NCBI RefSeq assembly: GCF_017874735.1
Contig: NZ_JAGGLV010000001.1
Location: 496,001 to 560,000, forward strand
DNA: 64,000 nucleotides
Direction of reading: 5' to 3'
Source: Paenibacillus silagei
GTDB taxonomy: Bacteria; Bacillota; Bacilli; Paenibacillales; Paenibacillaceae
Every line of letters starts with the position of its first letter. Position 1 is the first letter of the stretch. The notes below the pieces were generated by a model that was not told where the DNA came from, did no database searches, and saw nothing but the letters and a program-made list of their open reading frames with translations. Of this stretch, positions 32,299 to 40,997 are shown piece by piece. Made by a program: the position numbers and the translations under genes.

Positions 32299-33258
32299 TT
32301 ATTTAACCGTAATTTTGGTTTCAAGGTCTTTATAATAAGTTTTAGCCCATTGGCCCTGCTTGTCTTTGAACATCTTCCCGCTGGCATCTTTGGAATACGT
32401 AAAAGGCTTAACGCTAATGGACTTTGGAACGGCTGGGAATGCACTATAGTTCTGTTCCTCGGTACCGCTTGTTTTAACCTTCTCAAACGGCTTGCCCCAC
32501 GGCGAGACCACATTCCCCTTCTCATCCACAAGATCATATAGCATTCTTTCCGGGTTGTTCACTTTGGACTTGGCCGCTGCCGGAACTTCCCCCTTAAAGG
32601 TCACCTGCAGAGACATCGTTAACGCGGTCATCTCGAAGGAATTCACCGTATAATTGAATTTGTTGTTCTTCTTGGAGACGCCCGGCTTCAGGCTTAACAG
32701 GGTCCCCAGCTTGTTCACTTGAACTTTGAAAATAAACGGCTCCTTCACCCCGTTGGCGTATGCCTTCAGCGTCAGGTCGAATTTATCCGGGATTTGCTGC
32801 TTCATCGCTCCCTTACTCAAATAGATCAAGGCTGTGTCCGTATCTTCCAAATTGGGAATGATGGAAGTATCAAACAGCAGCTTTTTCCCATTGATCAACA
32901 CGTCCACATTCCTGGTCTGGTCCATGAAAGAACCGTTCTTGCCCACCGTCCCTCCCTCCTGCCGGATACCTGCGACAAGCTCGTTATTGTCATAGATCAG
33001 ATCGGTTAGAGTCAGGGTCACCCCTTCCTGGGTCACGGTCTGATTCGGGGCAGCAGCAAGCCCCTTCTGGACAAGCGCCTTCAGCACGGTGCTGTCACTG
33101 ACCGCAAACACGCTGCCAGCCTTAGCATCCTTATTGACATTGACTGCCGCCGCTACGGGTACAGTGAATCCCCCGCCGACAACTGTCCCTCCTAGTACAG
33201 CGGTTACTGCTGTTGCTATCATTGCTTTCTTCATCGTATTTAAGCTGATCGAGTACAT
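32299..33258 (-). CDS. Secreted hypothetical protein, DUF5643-like
   Basis: 319 residues with a signal-like N-terminus (KKAMIATAVTAVLGGTVVGG). The body has segments VTQEGVTLTLTDLIYDNNEL, NVDVLINGKKLLFDTSIIPN and PFIFKVQVNKLG that resemble the DUF4179/DUF5643 extracellular part of Bacillales anti-sigma-like proteins, here without the cytoplasmic part. AAAGGAG precedes the ATG at 33258. Divergent from the sugar importer. Confidence 0.6.
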   Translation of the reverse strand: MYSISLNTMKKAMIATAVTAVLGGTVVGGGFTVPVAAAVNVNKDAKAGSVFAVSDSTVLKALVQKGLAAAPNQTVTQEGVTLTLTDLIYDNNELVAGIRQEGGTVGKNGSFMDQTRNVDVLINGKKLLFDTSIIPNLEDTDTALIYLSKGAMKQQIPDKFDLTLKAYANGVKEPFIFKVQVNKLGTLLSLKPGVSKKNNKFNYTVNSFEMTALTMSLQVTFKGEVPAAAKSKVNNPERMLYDLVDEKGNVVSPWGKPFEKVKTSGTEEQNYSAFPAVPKSISVKPFTYSKDASGKMFKDKQGQWAKTYYKDLETKITVK

Positions 33259-33454
33259 AGTTTCTCTCCTTTGCTGATTAAGAATATACAGGTATAACGT
33301 TCCCCTGCTGCTATTTTGTGACAGGAGCGCAGAATAACATCCTACGTGCACAAAGTCATTTTTGAATAAACAGGGTCATTTGCAAGAGAGAATTCGGTTC
33401 ATCCGCTCTACTATAATAAATTCATCCAGAACAAGTAGAGTGAGGTTAGAACTT

Positions 33455-34432
33455 ATGGCAAATCCCGCACCACAAGCTATGAACACCAAGCTAGCGACAC
33501 AGCCCCAGGGCCGTTTCGGCCGTCTGCTGCACAATATCGTGCGATACCGGGTGCTGCTGCTGATGCTGCTGCCCACCTCGATTATCTTTTTCATCAACTG
33601 CTATATTCCGATGTTCGGATTATTCATTGCCTTCAAGAACATCAACTACATTGACGGCATTATGGGCAGTCCTTGGGCCGGGCTCGACAACTTCCGGTTC
33701 CTGTTCGCCACCTCTGACGCCTTGCGCGTGACCATCAACACCGTGGGGTACAATGTGGTCTTCATTATCTCAGGACTCATCCTCTCGGTCTCACTGGCCA
33801 TTGCGATCAATGAGGTGCGTAACAAGCTGGCTTCGAAGTTCTTCCAGACCGTCATGATTATGCCGAACTTCCTGTCCATGGTTGTAGTCAGCTTCATCGT
33901 CTATGCCTTCCTGCACCCGGAGTATGGCTTCCTGGTCAAGCATATTCTGCCAATGTTCGGCTACTCCTCGGTGAATGCCTATATGCATCCTAACGCATGG
34001 CCTTACATTCTGTGGATCACCAAAATGTGGCACTCCATCGGGATCGGCAGCGTCATCTACCTTGCAGCCATCACCGGCATCAGCGAAGAGCTGTACGAAG
34101 CCGCGGTGATGGACGGCGCCAGCAAATGGCAGCAGATCACCAAGATTACCCTGCCGCTGCTCACGCCGATCATGGTCATTCTCACGATTCTTAACATGGG
34201 CGGCATCTTCCGCTCTGACTTCGGGCTGTTCTACCATGTGACCCTGGACTCCGGTGCGCTGCGCTCGACTACGGACGTCATCGACACCTATGTCTACCGG
34301 GGCCTGATCCAGCTCAACGACCTGGGGATGTCCTCAGCGGCGAATTTCTATCAATCTGTCGTCGGCTTCTTCCTGGTCATCGGCGCGAACGCTCTCGCCC
34401 GGAAGCTGAACCGCGATACGGCGCTTTTCTAG
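33455..34432 (+). CDS. Carbohydrate ABC importer permease (LplB/MsmF type)
   Basis: 325 residues, six membrane helices, with the EAA loop EELYEAAVMDGASKWQQITK that contacts the ATPase. The opening FGRLLHNIVRYRVLLLMLLP and IPMFGLFIAFKNINY are typical of LplB-type permeases found with YesM/YesN. The start used is the ATG at 33455 with GTGAGG upstream. No ATPase gene is present; this class usually uses a shared MsmX-like ATPase. Confidence 0.88.
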   Translation: MANPAPQAMNTKLATQPQGRFGRLLHNIVRYRVLLLMLLPTSIIFFINCYIPMFGLFIAFKNINYIDGIMGSPWAGLDNFRFLFATSDALRVTINTVGYNVVFIISGLILSVSLAIAINEVRNKLASKFFQTVMIMPNFLSMVVVSFIVYAFLHPEYGFLVKHILPMFGYSSVNAYMHPNAWPYILWITKMWHSIGIGSVIYLAAITGISEELYEAAVMDGASKWQQITKITLPLLTPIMVILTILNMGGIFRSDFGLFYHVTLDSGALRSTTDVIDTYVYRGLIQLNDLGMSSAANFYQSVVGFFLVIGANALARKLNRDTALF

Positions 34433-34447
34433 AAACGGAGGATTCTA

Positions 34448-35362
34448 ATGACTACTGCATCCCGAAGCAACCCTTATACCAAAGGCTCCACTACCGCCCA
34501 GATTATTCTGAATGTGTTCTTCATCGCCTTCAGCCTGGCATGTATTCTGCCGATCCTACTCATTGTCGCCATCTCCTTAACCAACGAGAAGGCCTTGACG
34601 CTGCAGGGTTACAAATTCTGGCCCGATCATATCGACGCATCCGCGTACCAATATCTGTTCAAGCATTCGGAGACACTGGTTAAGGCGTATGGCGTCAGCC
34701 TGACCGTTACCATTATCGGGACTGTTTTGGCCGTGCTGCTGATTGCGCTATATGCGTACCCGCTTTACCGGAAGGATTTCCCCTTTAAAAAAACATTCAA
34801 CTTCTACCTGCTGATCACCATGCTGTTCTCGGGAGGGCTTGTCCCCTTCTATCTGCTGTACGTGAACTATCTCGATCTGAAGGACTCGCTGGTTGCGCTG
34901 ATCCTGCCCGGCCTGTCCAATGCCTTCTATATCTTCATTACCCGCACTTTCTTCCAGCAGACGATCCCGGAGGAGATGATTGAATCCGGCAAGCTTGACG
35001 GGGCCTCGGAGTGGCGGATATTCTTCCAGCTTGTGCTTCCGATCTCCCTGCCTGTTCTGGCTACGATCGGTCTGTTCACTACGCTGATGTATTGGAATGA
35101 CTGGTTCAACTCCATGCTATTCATTAATGACACCGACAAGTTCTCCCTGCAATACGTCATGATTCAGATGATCCGCCAGGCGGAATTCTTCAAAACCCAG
35201 CTTGCCGGCAGCGGGGTCGCCCTGATGGTACAGGAATCCGTTCCGACCGAAAGTCTGCGGATGGCTATGGTCGTGCTGTCGATTGGTCCGATTCTGTTCA
35301 TCTATCCGTTCTTCCAGAAGTACTTCACCAAGGGCCTTACTATAGGGGCAATCAAAGGTTAA
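34448..35362 (+). CDS. Carbohydrate ABC importer permease (YtcP/MsmG type)
   Basis: 304 residues, six membrane helices, EAA loop PEEMIESGKLDGASEWRIFF. The sequence TLQGYKFWPDHIDASAYQYL is typical of YtcP-like partners of LplB. CGGAGG lies upstream and only 15 bp separate it from the first permease. It forms the heterodimeric channel with it. Confidence 0.88.
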   Translation: MTTASRSNPYTKGSTTAQIILNVFFIAFSLACILPILLIVAISLTNEKALTLQGYKFWPDHIDASAYQYLFKHSETLVKAYGVSLTVTIIGTVLAVLLIALYAYPLYRKDFPFKKTFNFYLLITMLFSGGLVPFYLLYVNYLDLKDSLVALILPGLSNAFYIFITRTFFQQTIPEEMIESGKLDGASEWRIFFQLVLPISLPVLATIGLFTTLMYWNDWFNSMLFINDTDKFSLQYVMIQMIRQAEFFKTQLAGSGVALMVQESVPTESLRMAMVVLSIGPILFIYPFFQKYFTKGLTIGAIKG

Positions 35363-35432
35363 GCGGTCTAGCTCTGGCGTAAATGCCGGTTAGAATATAT
35401 GATCTAATTATCATTCGAGGAGGTTCATACAA

Positions 35433-37028
35433 ATGAGAACAACAAGAAGCTCAGGCACGGTGCTTGCCGCTCTGACTGCCGTGATACTGGGCATTACCGG
35501 ATGCGGCGGGGGCAATTCAGGTGCATCCGCCCCGTCCAAGGCAGAATCGACAGCAGCAGCCACAACGGCTGGCACGGAAGGCAGCACGAGTCCTGATACC
35601 TCAACGTTCCGGAAGCTGAAAGTTTACACGGTCGGGAATTTCCCGCAGAATGATACCAAGGCGGTTGTAGATGAGATCAATAAGTATCTCAAAGAGAAAA
35701 TCAACGCCGAGATTGACTTCCAGGGACTCCCTTGGTCCTCCTGGGCCGAGAAGATGGCACTGGCTTACCAGTCCGGTGAACAGGTCGATCTGACCTTCGC
35801 CCCCAACTGGGCAGACTTCGCCAATAACGTAGCCAAGGGCGCGTTCCTTCCGCTGGATGATCTGTTAGCCAAATATGGCCAAGGCATCAAGGAGACCCTT
35901 GATCCCCGCTTCCTGGACGGCGGAACCGTAGACGGCAAAATCTATGCGATTCCTACCAATAAAGAAATCGGTGAGAGCCATACCATTATGTTCCGCAAGG
36001 ATCTGGTAGATAAATACGGATTCGATGTGAACTCGATTGAGACGCTGGAGGACCTGGAGCCATGGCTGCAGACGATCAAGGAGAAGGAACCGGCTATTGC
36101 GCCGATCTGGCTCTCCGGCAGCGGCTCCGATACCCTGGGCTACTTCGACAAGACCAGAGAGAGCATGAAGGAGAACTTCCGTTATGAGCTGGTGGCCGGC
36201 GCTCCTGCCGGAATCGTACTGGATACCAAGACTGATAAGATGGTGATCAGCTCCATGGAGTCCGACACCGCAATCTACCGGATGAAGCTCTACGGCGACT
36301 GGTTCAGCAAAGGCTACATCAATAAAGATGCCGCAACGACCAAAACCAGTACTGAAGACGCTTTCAAGGCCGGTAAGACCTGGATGAAATTCGGTTCAGA
36401 CAAACCGGATTCCGACAAGGAAGATTCCATCGCTACCGGCATTGAGCTGGTGAAGCTGAAGGGGAATGAACCCGAGATCAGTACAGCCAGCGTCAGCAAC
36501 TCCATGATGGCCATCGGACGCACCTCGATTGATCCCGAGCGGACCATGATGCTGCTGAACCTTCTGCATACCGACCCGGTGCTGGTCAACCTCATTGACT
36601 TCGGTGTAGAAGGACGGCAATATGTGAAGGTGGAAGGCAAAGAGAACTTCATCAAGCTGCCTGACGGCATTGCTACCCGTGCCGATACCGGCTGGGCGCC
36701 GGGCATTGAATGGATGTTCGGTAACCAGACCATAACCTATCTGTGGGAAGGCGAAAGCGCCGACAAGTGGGAGAAATTCAAGGCTTATAACGAGAGCGCC
36801 CATAAGGTGAAGTCCTTCGGCTTCAACTTCAATACCGACGCTGTCAAAACACAGGTCTCCGTGGTCAGCAACATTATCAAGGAATTCCGCCCGCTGCTGG
36901 AAACGGGCAGCCTCGGAGTAGACAAAGTGCTGACGGAATACAATAATAAGCTGAAGGCTAACGGCATTGAAGAGATCCGCGCCGAGGTTCAGAAGCAATA
37001 CGATGCCTGGAAGGCCAAACAATCCTAA
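35433..37028 (+). CDS. Extracellular solute-binding lipoprotein of the sugar importer
   Basis: 531 residues. Lipobox ITGC with Cys 24, then a Ser/Thr/Ala-rich linker and a family 1-type binding fold (LKVYTVGNFPQNDTKAVVDE, LPWSSWAEKMALAYQSGEQV, YAIPTNKEIGESHTIMFRKD). It belongs to the LplA-like group with a DUF3502-type C-terminus (AYNESAHKVKSFGFNFNTDA). GAGGAGG precedes the ATG. The ligand is probably an oligosaccharide. Confidence 0.87.
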   Translation: MRTTRSSGTVLAALTAVILGITGCGGGNSGASAPSKAESTAAATTAGTEGSTSPDTSTFRKLKVYTVGNFPQNDTKAVVDEINKYLKEKINAEIDFQGLPWSSWAEKMALAYQSGEQVDLTFAPNWADFANNVAKGAFLPLDDLLAKYGQGIKETLDPRFLDGGTVDGKIYAIPTNKEIGESHTIMFRKDLVDKYGFDVNSIETLEDLEPWLQTIKEKEPAIAPIWLSGSGSDTLGYFDKTRESMKENFRYELVAGAPAGIVLDTKTDKMVISSMESDTAIYRMKLYGDWFSKGYINKDAATTKTSTEDAFKAGKTWMKFGSDKPDSDKEDSIATGIELVKLKGNEPEISTASVSNSMMAIGRTSIDPERTMMLLNLLHTDPVLVNLIDFGVEGRQYVKVEGKENFIKLPDGIATRADTGWAPGIEWMFGNQTITYLWEGESADKWEKFKAYNESAHKVKSFGFNFNTDAVKTQVSVVSNIIKEFRPLLETGSLGVDKVLTEYNNKLKANGIEEIRAEVQKQYDAWKAKQS

Positions 37029-37050
37029 ACAAACAAGTGGAAACGACTAT

Positions 37051-37070
37051 GCCGTCCTTTTAAGGACGGC
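37051..37070. terminator. Hairpin after the binding protein gene
   Basis: GCCGTCCTT and AAGGACGGC flank TT, a perfect stem. A second hairpin with the same core lies at 37141. Confidence 0.6.
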
Positions 37071-37085
37071 ACCCGTTTCAGCGAG

Positions 37086-37132
37086 AAATATAAGGATAAG
37101 TTGTCGTGTGGAACATACAAATTCTTATATTT
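37086..37132. repeat. Inverted repeat AAATATAAG / CTTATATTT
   Basis: AAATATAAG (37086-37094) and CTTATATTT (37124-37132) flank 29 bases. It lies between the two GCCGTCCTT hairpins in the 188-bp gap before the sensor kinase gene; origin unknown. Confidence 0.45.
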
Positions 37133-37140
37133 TAAGCTAA

Positions 37141-37167
37141 GGGGAAGGACGGCTGCCGTCCTTCCCC
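37141..37167. repeat. Nearly perfect 27-bp palindrome
   Basis: GGGGAAGGACGGC (37141-37153) and GCCGTCCTTCCCC (37155-37167) flank a single T. The core repeats the hairpin at 37051. It could terminate or could be a cruciform/protein site ahead of the kinase gene. Confidence 0.6.
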
Positions 37168-37216
37168 TTTCCTGCCGCTCAGCGTGTAAATGTACCTAAG
37201 GATAAGGGGGAAGACT

Positions 37217-38953
37217 GTGAAACTATCATTGCGATTCAAAGTGAGTGCCCTTGTCCTGCTGCTGGTCACGCCGCTGTTCCTCTTTCTCTCCTACACCAAC
37301 CTCTATTCCACCAACATTGTCCGGGAGAAGGTTGCGAAGTCCGCTTCGGACACGTTGACCCTGCACTTAGGTACACTCGATGAGCTGCTGGAGCAGACCA
37401 GCCATTATCTGCTGCGTACCGCAGGTGAAAACATGTTGCTGGAGCTCTATTCCGATAGCGGTCCCGACAGCGTCAATTATTATCTGTCCATCCGCAAGCT
37501 GATGGACCAGTGGTACAGCGATGTCAGCTACTACACCATTATCCGAAGTGTCTTCGTCTACCATCAGGACCGGGATGAGCTCTTCTTAAGCAGCCAGAGA
37601 GAGTATTACCAGGAGAAGGAGGTCATTGCCTCCGGGCTCTCCTCGCGGCTGAAGTCGCCTAATCTCCAAGGTTCCCTGAAGTGGGAGACCGTGACCCTCG
37701 GCGGAGAGCCGGTGTTATTCAAGGTGCTGCCGGACAAGAGCGGACGGCTTCTCATGGGGGTACTAGTCAGCATCGATTCTCTGGCCCAGCCCCTGACCCA
37801 ACTGGAGTCTACCGGGGGCAGCGGACAGGTCGGCATGATCGACAATGACGGTAAATTACTCTGGGGCCAGTTCGCCAGTGAAGATCTTGCGCTCATCCGC
37901 AGCCGGCTTAATCAGCCCAACCCTCGTGCGGATGCCTCGATTCGCCTGAGTAACGGCAATTCGTATCTGCTGATTGACAAGCCATCCCAATATTCCAATC
38001 TGAATGTCTTTTTCCTGCTCGACGAGAAATCCATTCTGGACGAGCTGCCGATCTTCCAGCAGATCATCAAGGTGATTCCCTTCGTCATTATTATTATTAT
38101 GGCGATCCTCCTCGCGCTGCTAAGCCGGCTGGTGTTCAAACCGATCCAGCATCTAACCAGTGGGATGCGGATTCTGGGGAAGGGACAGCTGGAATACCGG
38201 CTGAAGGATGGCAACAGCAGGGAGTTCCAGATCATTAACCGGCAATTCAACCAGATGGCGGAGCAGATCGGCAATCTCAAGATTGATGTGTACGAGGAGC
38301 AGATGAAGGTGCAGCAGGCCGAGCTGAAGCATCTTCAGGCGCAGATCAATCCCCATTTTTTCATGAATTCCTTGAATATCGTCTTTCATCTGGTAGAGCT
38401 GAAGCAGTATGCGTTAATCAAAAAGATGATCGGACATCTGGTCTCCCACTTCCGCTTCATCATGAATACCAACGACGCCTGGCTTCCGCTGCGCAGCGAG
38501 CTGGGTCATATTCAGAACTATATTGAGATCCAGATGGTTATGTATCCGAACAAGCTGTCTTATGAAGTGCTGCTTCCGCAGGAGCTGGAGTCTACGCTGA
38601 TTCCGCCGCTGCTGATCCAGCCCTTCGTCGAGAATGCCATCAAGCATGGCTTCATCAACAATTCGAAGCCCTTCAATGTCGGCATCACAGTCAGTGAAGA
38701 AGCGGGAGAGAGCGGCGATTCCTGCATTGCCATTCAGATCCGCGATTCCGGGCCGGGCTTCTCCGCGGCTCAGCTCGACAGGCTCAATCATGGCGTATAT
38801 GAGCGTAAGCCGACAGACCGCCATCTGGGAATATGGAACGTATACAGACGCATGCTGATGTTCTATAACAACCGGGCACGGCTTACCTTCCACAATGCTC
38901 CAGACGGAGGCGCGGTTGTGGAAATTAGACTACCCGTTCAAAAGGAGCTGTGA
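37217..38953 (+). CDS. YesM-type sensor histidine kinase
   Basis: 578 residues from a GTG with AAGGGGG upstream; an ATG at 37190 lacks a site. Membrane helix 10-30, an extracellular sensor of about 250 residues, second helix (VIPFVIIIIMAILLALL), HAMP, then the His_kinase domain with QINPHFFMNSLNIVFHL (phospho-His), the N-box QPFVENAIKHGF and G-box IRDSGPGF. It partners the AraC-type regulator downstream and should sense the sugar handled by the importer. Confidence 0.9.
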   Translation: MKLSLRFKVSALVLLLVTPLFLFLSYTNLYSTNIVREKVAKSASDTLTLHLGTLDELLEQTSHYLLRTAGENMLLELYSDSGPDSVNYYLSIRKLMDQWYSDVSYYTIIRSVFVYHQDRDELFLSSQREYYQEKEVIASGLSSRLKSPNLQGSLKWETVTLGGEPVLFKVLPDKSGRLLMGVLVSIDSLAQPLTQLESTGGSGQVGMIDNDGKLLWGQFASEDLALIRSRLNQPNPRADASIRLSNGNSYLLIDKPSQYSNLNVFFLLDEKSILDELPIFQQIIKVIPFVIIIIMAILLALLSRLVFKPIQHLTSGMRILGKGQLEYRLKDGNSREFQIINRQFNQMAEQIGNLKIDVYEEQMKVQQAELKHLQAQINPHFFMNSLNIVFHLVELKQYALIKKMIGHLVSHFRFIMNTNDAWLPLRSELGHIQNYIEIQMVMYPNKLSYEVLLPQELESTLIPPLLIQPFVENAIKHGFINNSKPFNVGITVSEEAGESGDSCIAIQIRDSGPGFSAAQLDRLNHGVYERKPTDRHLGIWNVYRRMLMFYNNRARLTFHNAPDGGAVVEIRLPVQKEL

Positions 38954-38959
38954 CGTTCA

Positions 38960-40585
38960 ATGTACAGAGTTCTAATCGTTGACGACCAATACTTCGCCTT
39001 GCTCGGCCTTCAGCAGGGGGTAGATTGGAGCGCGCTTAGCGTGTCAGATGTCTGTCTGGCGGAGAACGTAGACCAGGCGATTGCCGTTCTTCAGCAGCAG
39101 CCCGTAGACCTGCTGATCTGCGATATTGAAATGCCGGGCAGAAGCGGCCTGGAGCTGCTGGCCTGGGTGAAGCAATCCGCTCCCGGCACGCTGACGATTA
39201 TGCTGACCTGCCATGCGGATTTCGAGTATGCCCAGCGCGCGATTTATCACGGAGCCTTCCATTACCTGCTCAAGCCTGTAGACTATGAGGAATTGATGAA
39301 AATCTCCCGTGAGGCGCTATTCGAGATCAGCAAGCAGAGAGAGCAGCAGCAGTTCGAGGCCCTGATCCAGAAGTACCGGAGACAGTGGGAGCATCAGCTC
39401 CCCCTGCTGGTGGAACGGTTCTGGCAGGATATTCTCAGCCAGCGGGCGGCGCCCGTGCTGGAATCGCTCACCCTTCCGGCGAACACCTACAATCTGGATC
39501 TGCAGCCTGGAGACCGCTACTTCCTCGCTCTGCTGGGGTTGGAGCAGTGGAAGGAGAACCTTAGCGCACGGGATGAGACGATTATGGAATATGCACTGCG
39601 CAACATGGCCGATGAGCTGCTGCTAAGCGGGCTGGAAGGCACTGTGCTGCAGGATCAGGTCGGCCATAATCTGGCGGTCATCTACGTGCGTGGCGATATG
39701 AACGCCGTCCGGCATACGCTGGAGCAGAATGGCCGCACCTTCCTGGATACCTGCGGACGGCTCCTGCATTGCTCCCTGTCGATCTACATCAGCGCGGGTG
39801 TCCCTCTGTCTGGAATCATGAGCGCTTACACGGATGTCACGGAGCGGGAACAACGCAACCTGAATCGTTCGCGTCAGGTGTTCGGACCGGAGGATCAGGC
39901 ATATAGTCGAGATCAGCCGCTTGCGCCGGTGCCTCAGGCAGCGCCTATGCATATCTTTGGAGAGTGGGCGACCCTCCTGGAGCTTGGCGAGCTGGAGGAG
40001 CTGGAGCGCCGCGTGACGCTGTGGTTCTCGGGCATCGGGCCCGGCCGCTGGACAAGTGAGCTGCACCGCCAGCTTATCCACGGCATCCTGTTCATTGTAC
40101 ACACCGTTCTCGCCAAAAAAGGCTTATCCGCACACGCCTCAGCGGAGCTGAAGCCCTTGATGGATAAGGAGAATTATCCGAAGCAGTCCGCTTCGCTCCA
40201 GCATTGGGCGCTGGAATGCCTGCGAGCCGTAATGCACTTATTGCAGACCAGCAATAACGTATCCTCGGCCACGGTCACCAAGATCCGGCAGTATATCCGC
40301 TCGCGTCTGAGCGAAGAGATCACCCGCGACGAACTCGCGGCCTATGTCTACTTGAACCCGGCCTACTTGTCGCGGCTGTTCAAGAAGGAGACCGGGCTGT
40401 CAATCTCCGATGTGATTATTCAGGAACGGCTGCAGAAGGCCAAGCAGTTGTTGGAGGAGACAGAGCTGAAGATCACCGATATCGCCGAGCAGGTCGGATA
40501 CACCAGCCTCGGCAGCTTCTCCAACCTGTTCAAGCGGATTGTCGGCGCCACACCGCAGCAATACCGTGCGCGGAATAAGAAGTGA
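38960..40585 (+). CDS. YesN-type response regulator with AraC HTH domain
   Basis: 541 residues. Receiver domain 1-120 (LIVDDQ, phospho-acceptor in LLICDIEMPG, Lys in LLKPVDYEELM). A middle region of about 290 residues is followed by two AraC HTH motifs at the end (EITRDELAAYVYLNPAYLSR, LKITDIAEQVGYTSLGSFSN, GATPQQYRARNKK). AAAGGAG lies upstream and overlaps the kinase end. It probably activates the importer operon. Confidence 0.9.
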   Translation: MYRVLIVDDQYFALLGLQQGVDWSALSVSDVCLAENVDQAIAVLQQQPVDLLICDIEMPGRSGLELLAWVKQSAPGTLTIMLTCHADFEYAQRAIYHGAFHYLLKPVDYEELMKISREALFEISKQREQQQFEALIQKYRRQWEHQLPLLVERFWQDILSQRAAPVLESLTLPANTYNLDLQPGDRYFLALLGLEQWKENLSARDETIMEYALRNMADELLLSGLEGTVLQDQVGHNLAVIYVRGDMNAVRHTLEQNGRTFLDTCGRLLHCSLSIYISAGVPLSGIMSAYTDVTEREQRNLNRSRQVFGPEDQAYSRDQPLAPVPQAAPMHIFGEWATLLELGELEELERRVTLWFSGIGPGRWTSELHRQLIHGILFIVHTVLAKKGLSAHASAELKPLMDKENYPKQSASLQHWALECLRAVMHLLQTSNNVSSATVTKIRQYIRSRLSEEITRDELAAYVYLNPAYLSRLFKKETGLSISDVIIQERLQKAKQLLEETELKITDIAEQVGYTSLGSFSNLFKRIVGATPQQYRARNKK

Positions 40586-40676
40586 GCGGGGCGGGCGGGG
40601 ACGTTAGGGACACCAGGAATACTAGGCATACGAAGCGCTGCGCTGGCACACTCAGCAGACTGACCGCTGCACCTGC

Positions 40677-40752
40677 ACATTGTGATCGGTTTTCCGATTA
40701 CATTAGAGACGATTGCCCCGCGCCTGTACATTGTGTTCGGTTTAATACGAAA
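40677..40752. repeat. Two further copies of the TCGGTTT repeat
   Basis: Copies at 40677-40704 (ACATTGTGATCGGTTTTCCG followed by ATTACATT) and 40728-40752 (ACATTGTGTTCGGTTTAATA) match the family described at 28775. The gap 40586-40997 has no gene. Confidence 0.55.
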
Positions 40753-40756
40753 ATAA

Positions 40757-40786
40757 AAGTCGGGATGCGACTGATGCACCCGACTT
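40757..40786 (+). terminator. Terminator of the importer/YesMN region
   Basis: AAGTCGGG (40757-40764) pairs with CCCGACTT (40779-40786), followed by ATTTTC. Confidence 0.65.
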
Positions 40787-40830
40787 ATTTTCATTCCTGG
40801 GGGTGACAAGGCCTCTGTCTTGTCATGCCT

Positions 40831-40856
40831 GTTTTTTCGCATACATTGGGCACACG
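40831..40856. repeat. Partial copy of the TCGGTTT repeat family
   Basis: GTTTTTTCGCATACATTGGG followed by CACACG matches the right half of the copy at 49310 (GTTTCTCGCATACATTCGGT). Confidence 0.45.
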
Positions 40857-40920
40857 CTTCCCGGCGGGGCGGGCAGATGTCTCTTGCATACCGCCGCCGC
40901 GCCCACTATACCTGCCAAAC

Positions 40921-40959
40921 AAAAAGAGCGAGAGGGCTATGTGCCCCTTCGCTCTTTTT
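40921..40959. terminator. Bidirectional intrinsic terminator
   Basis: AAAAAGAGCGA on the left pairs with TCGCTCTTTTT on the right, with GGG/CCC inside. It ends the araBDA transcript on the minus strand and protects against readthrough from the plus strand. Confidence 0.85.
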
Positions 40960-40997
40960 AACATGCACTCGCTGTTAACTTTTACAAGTTACTCTAA

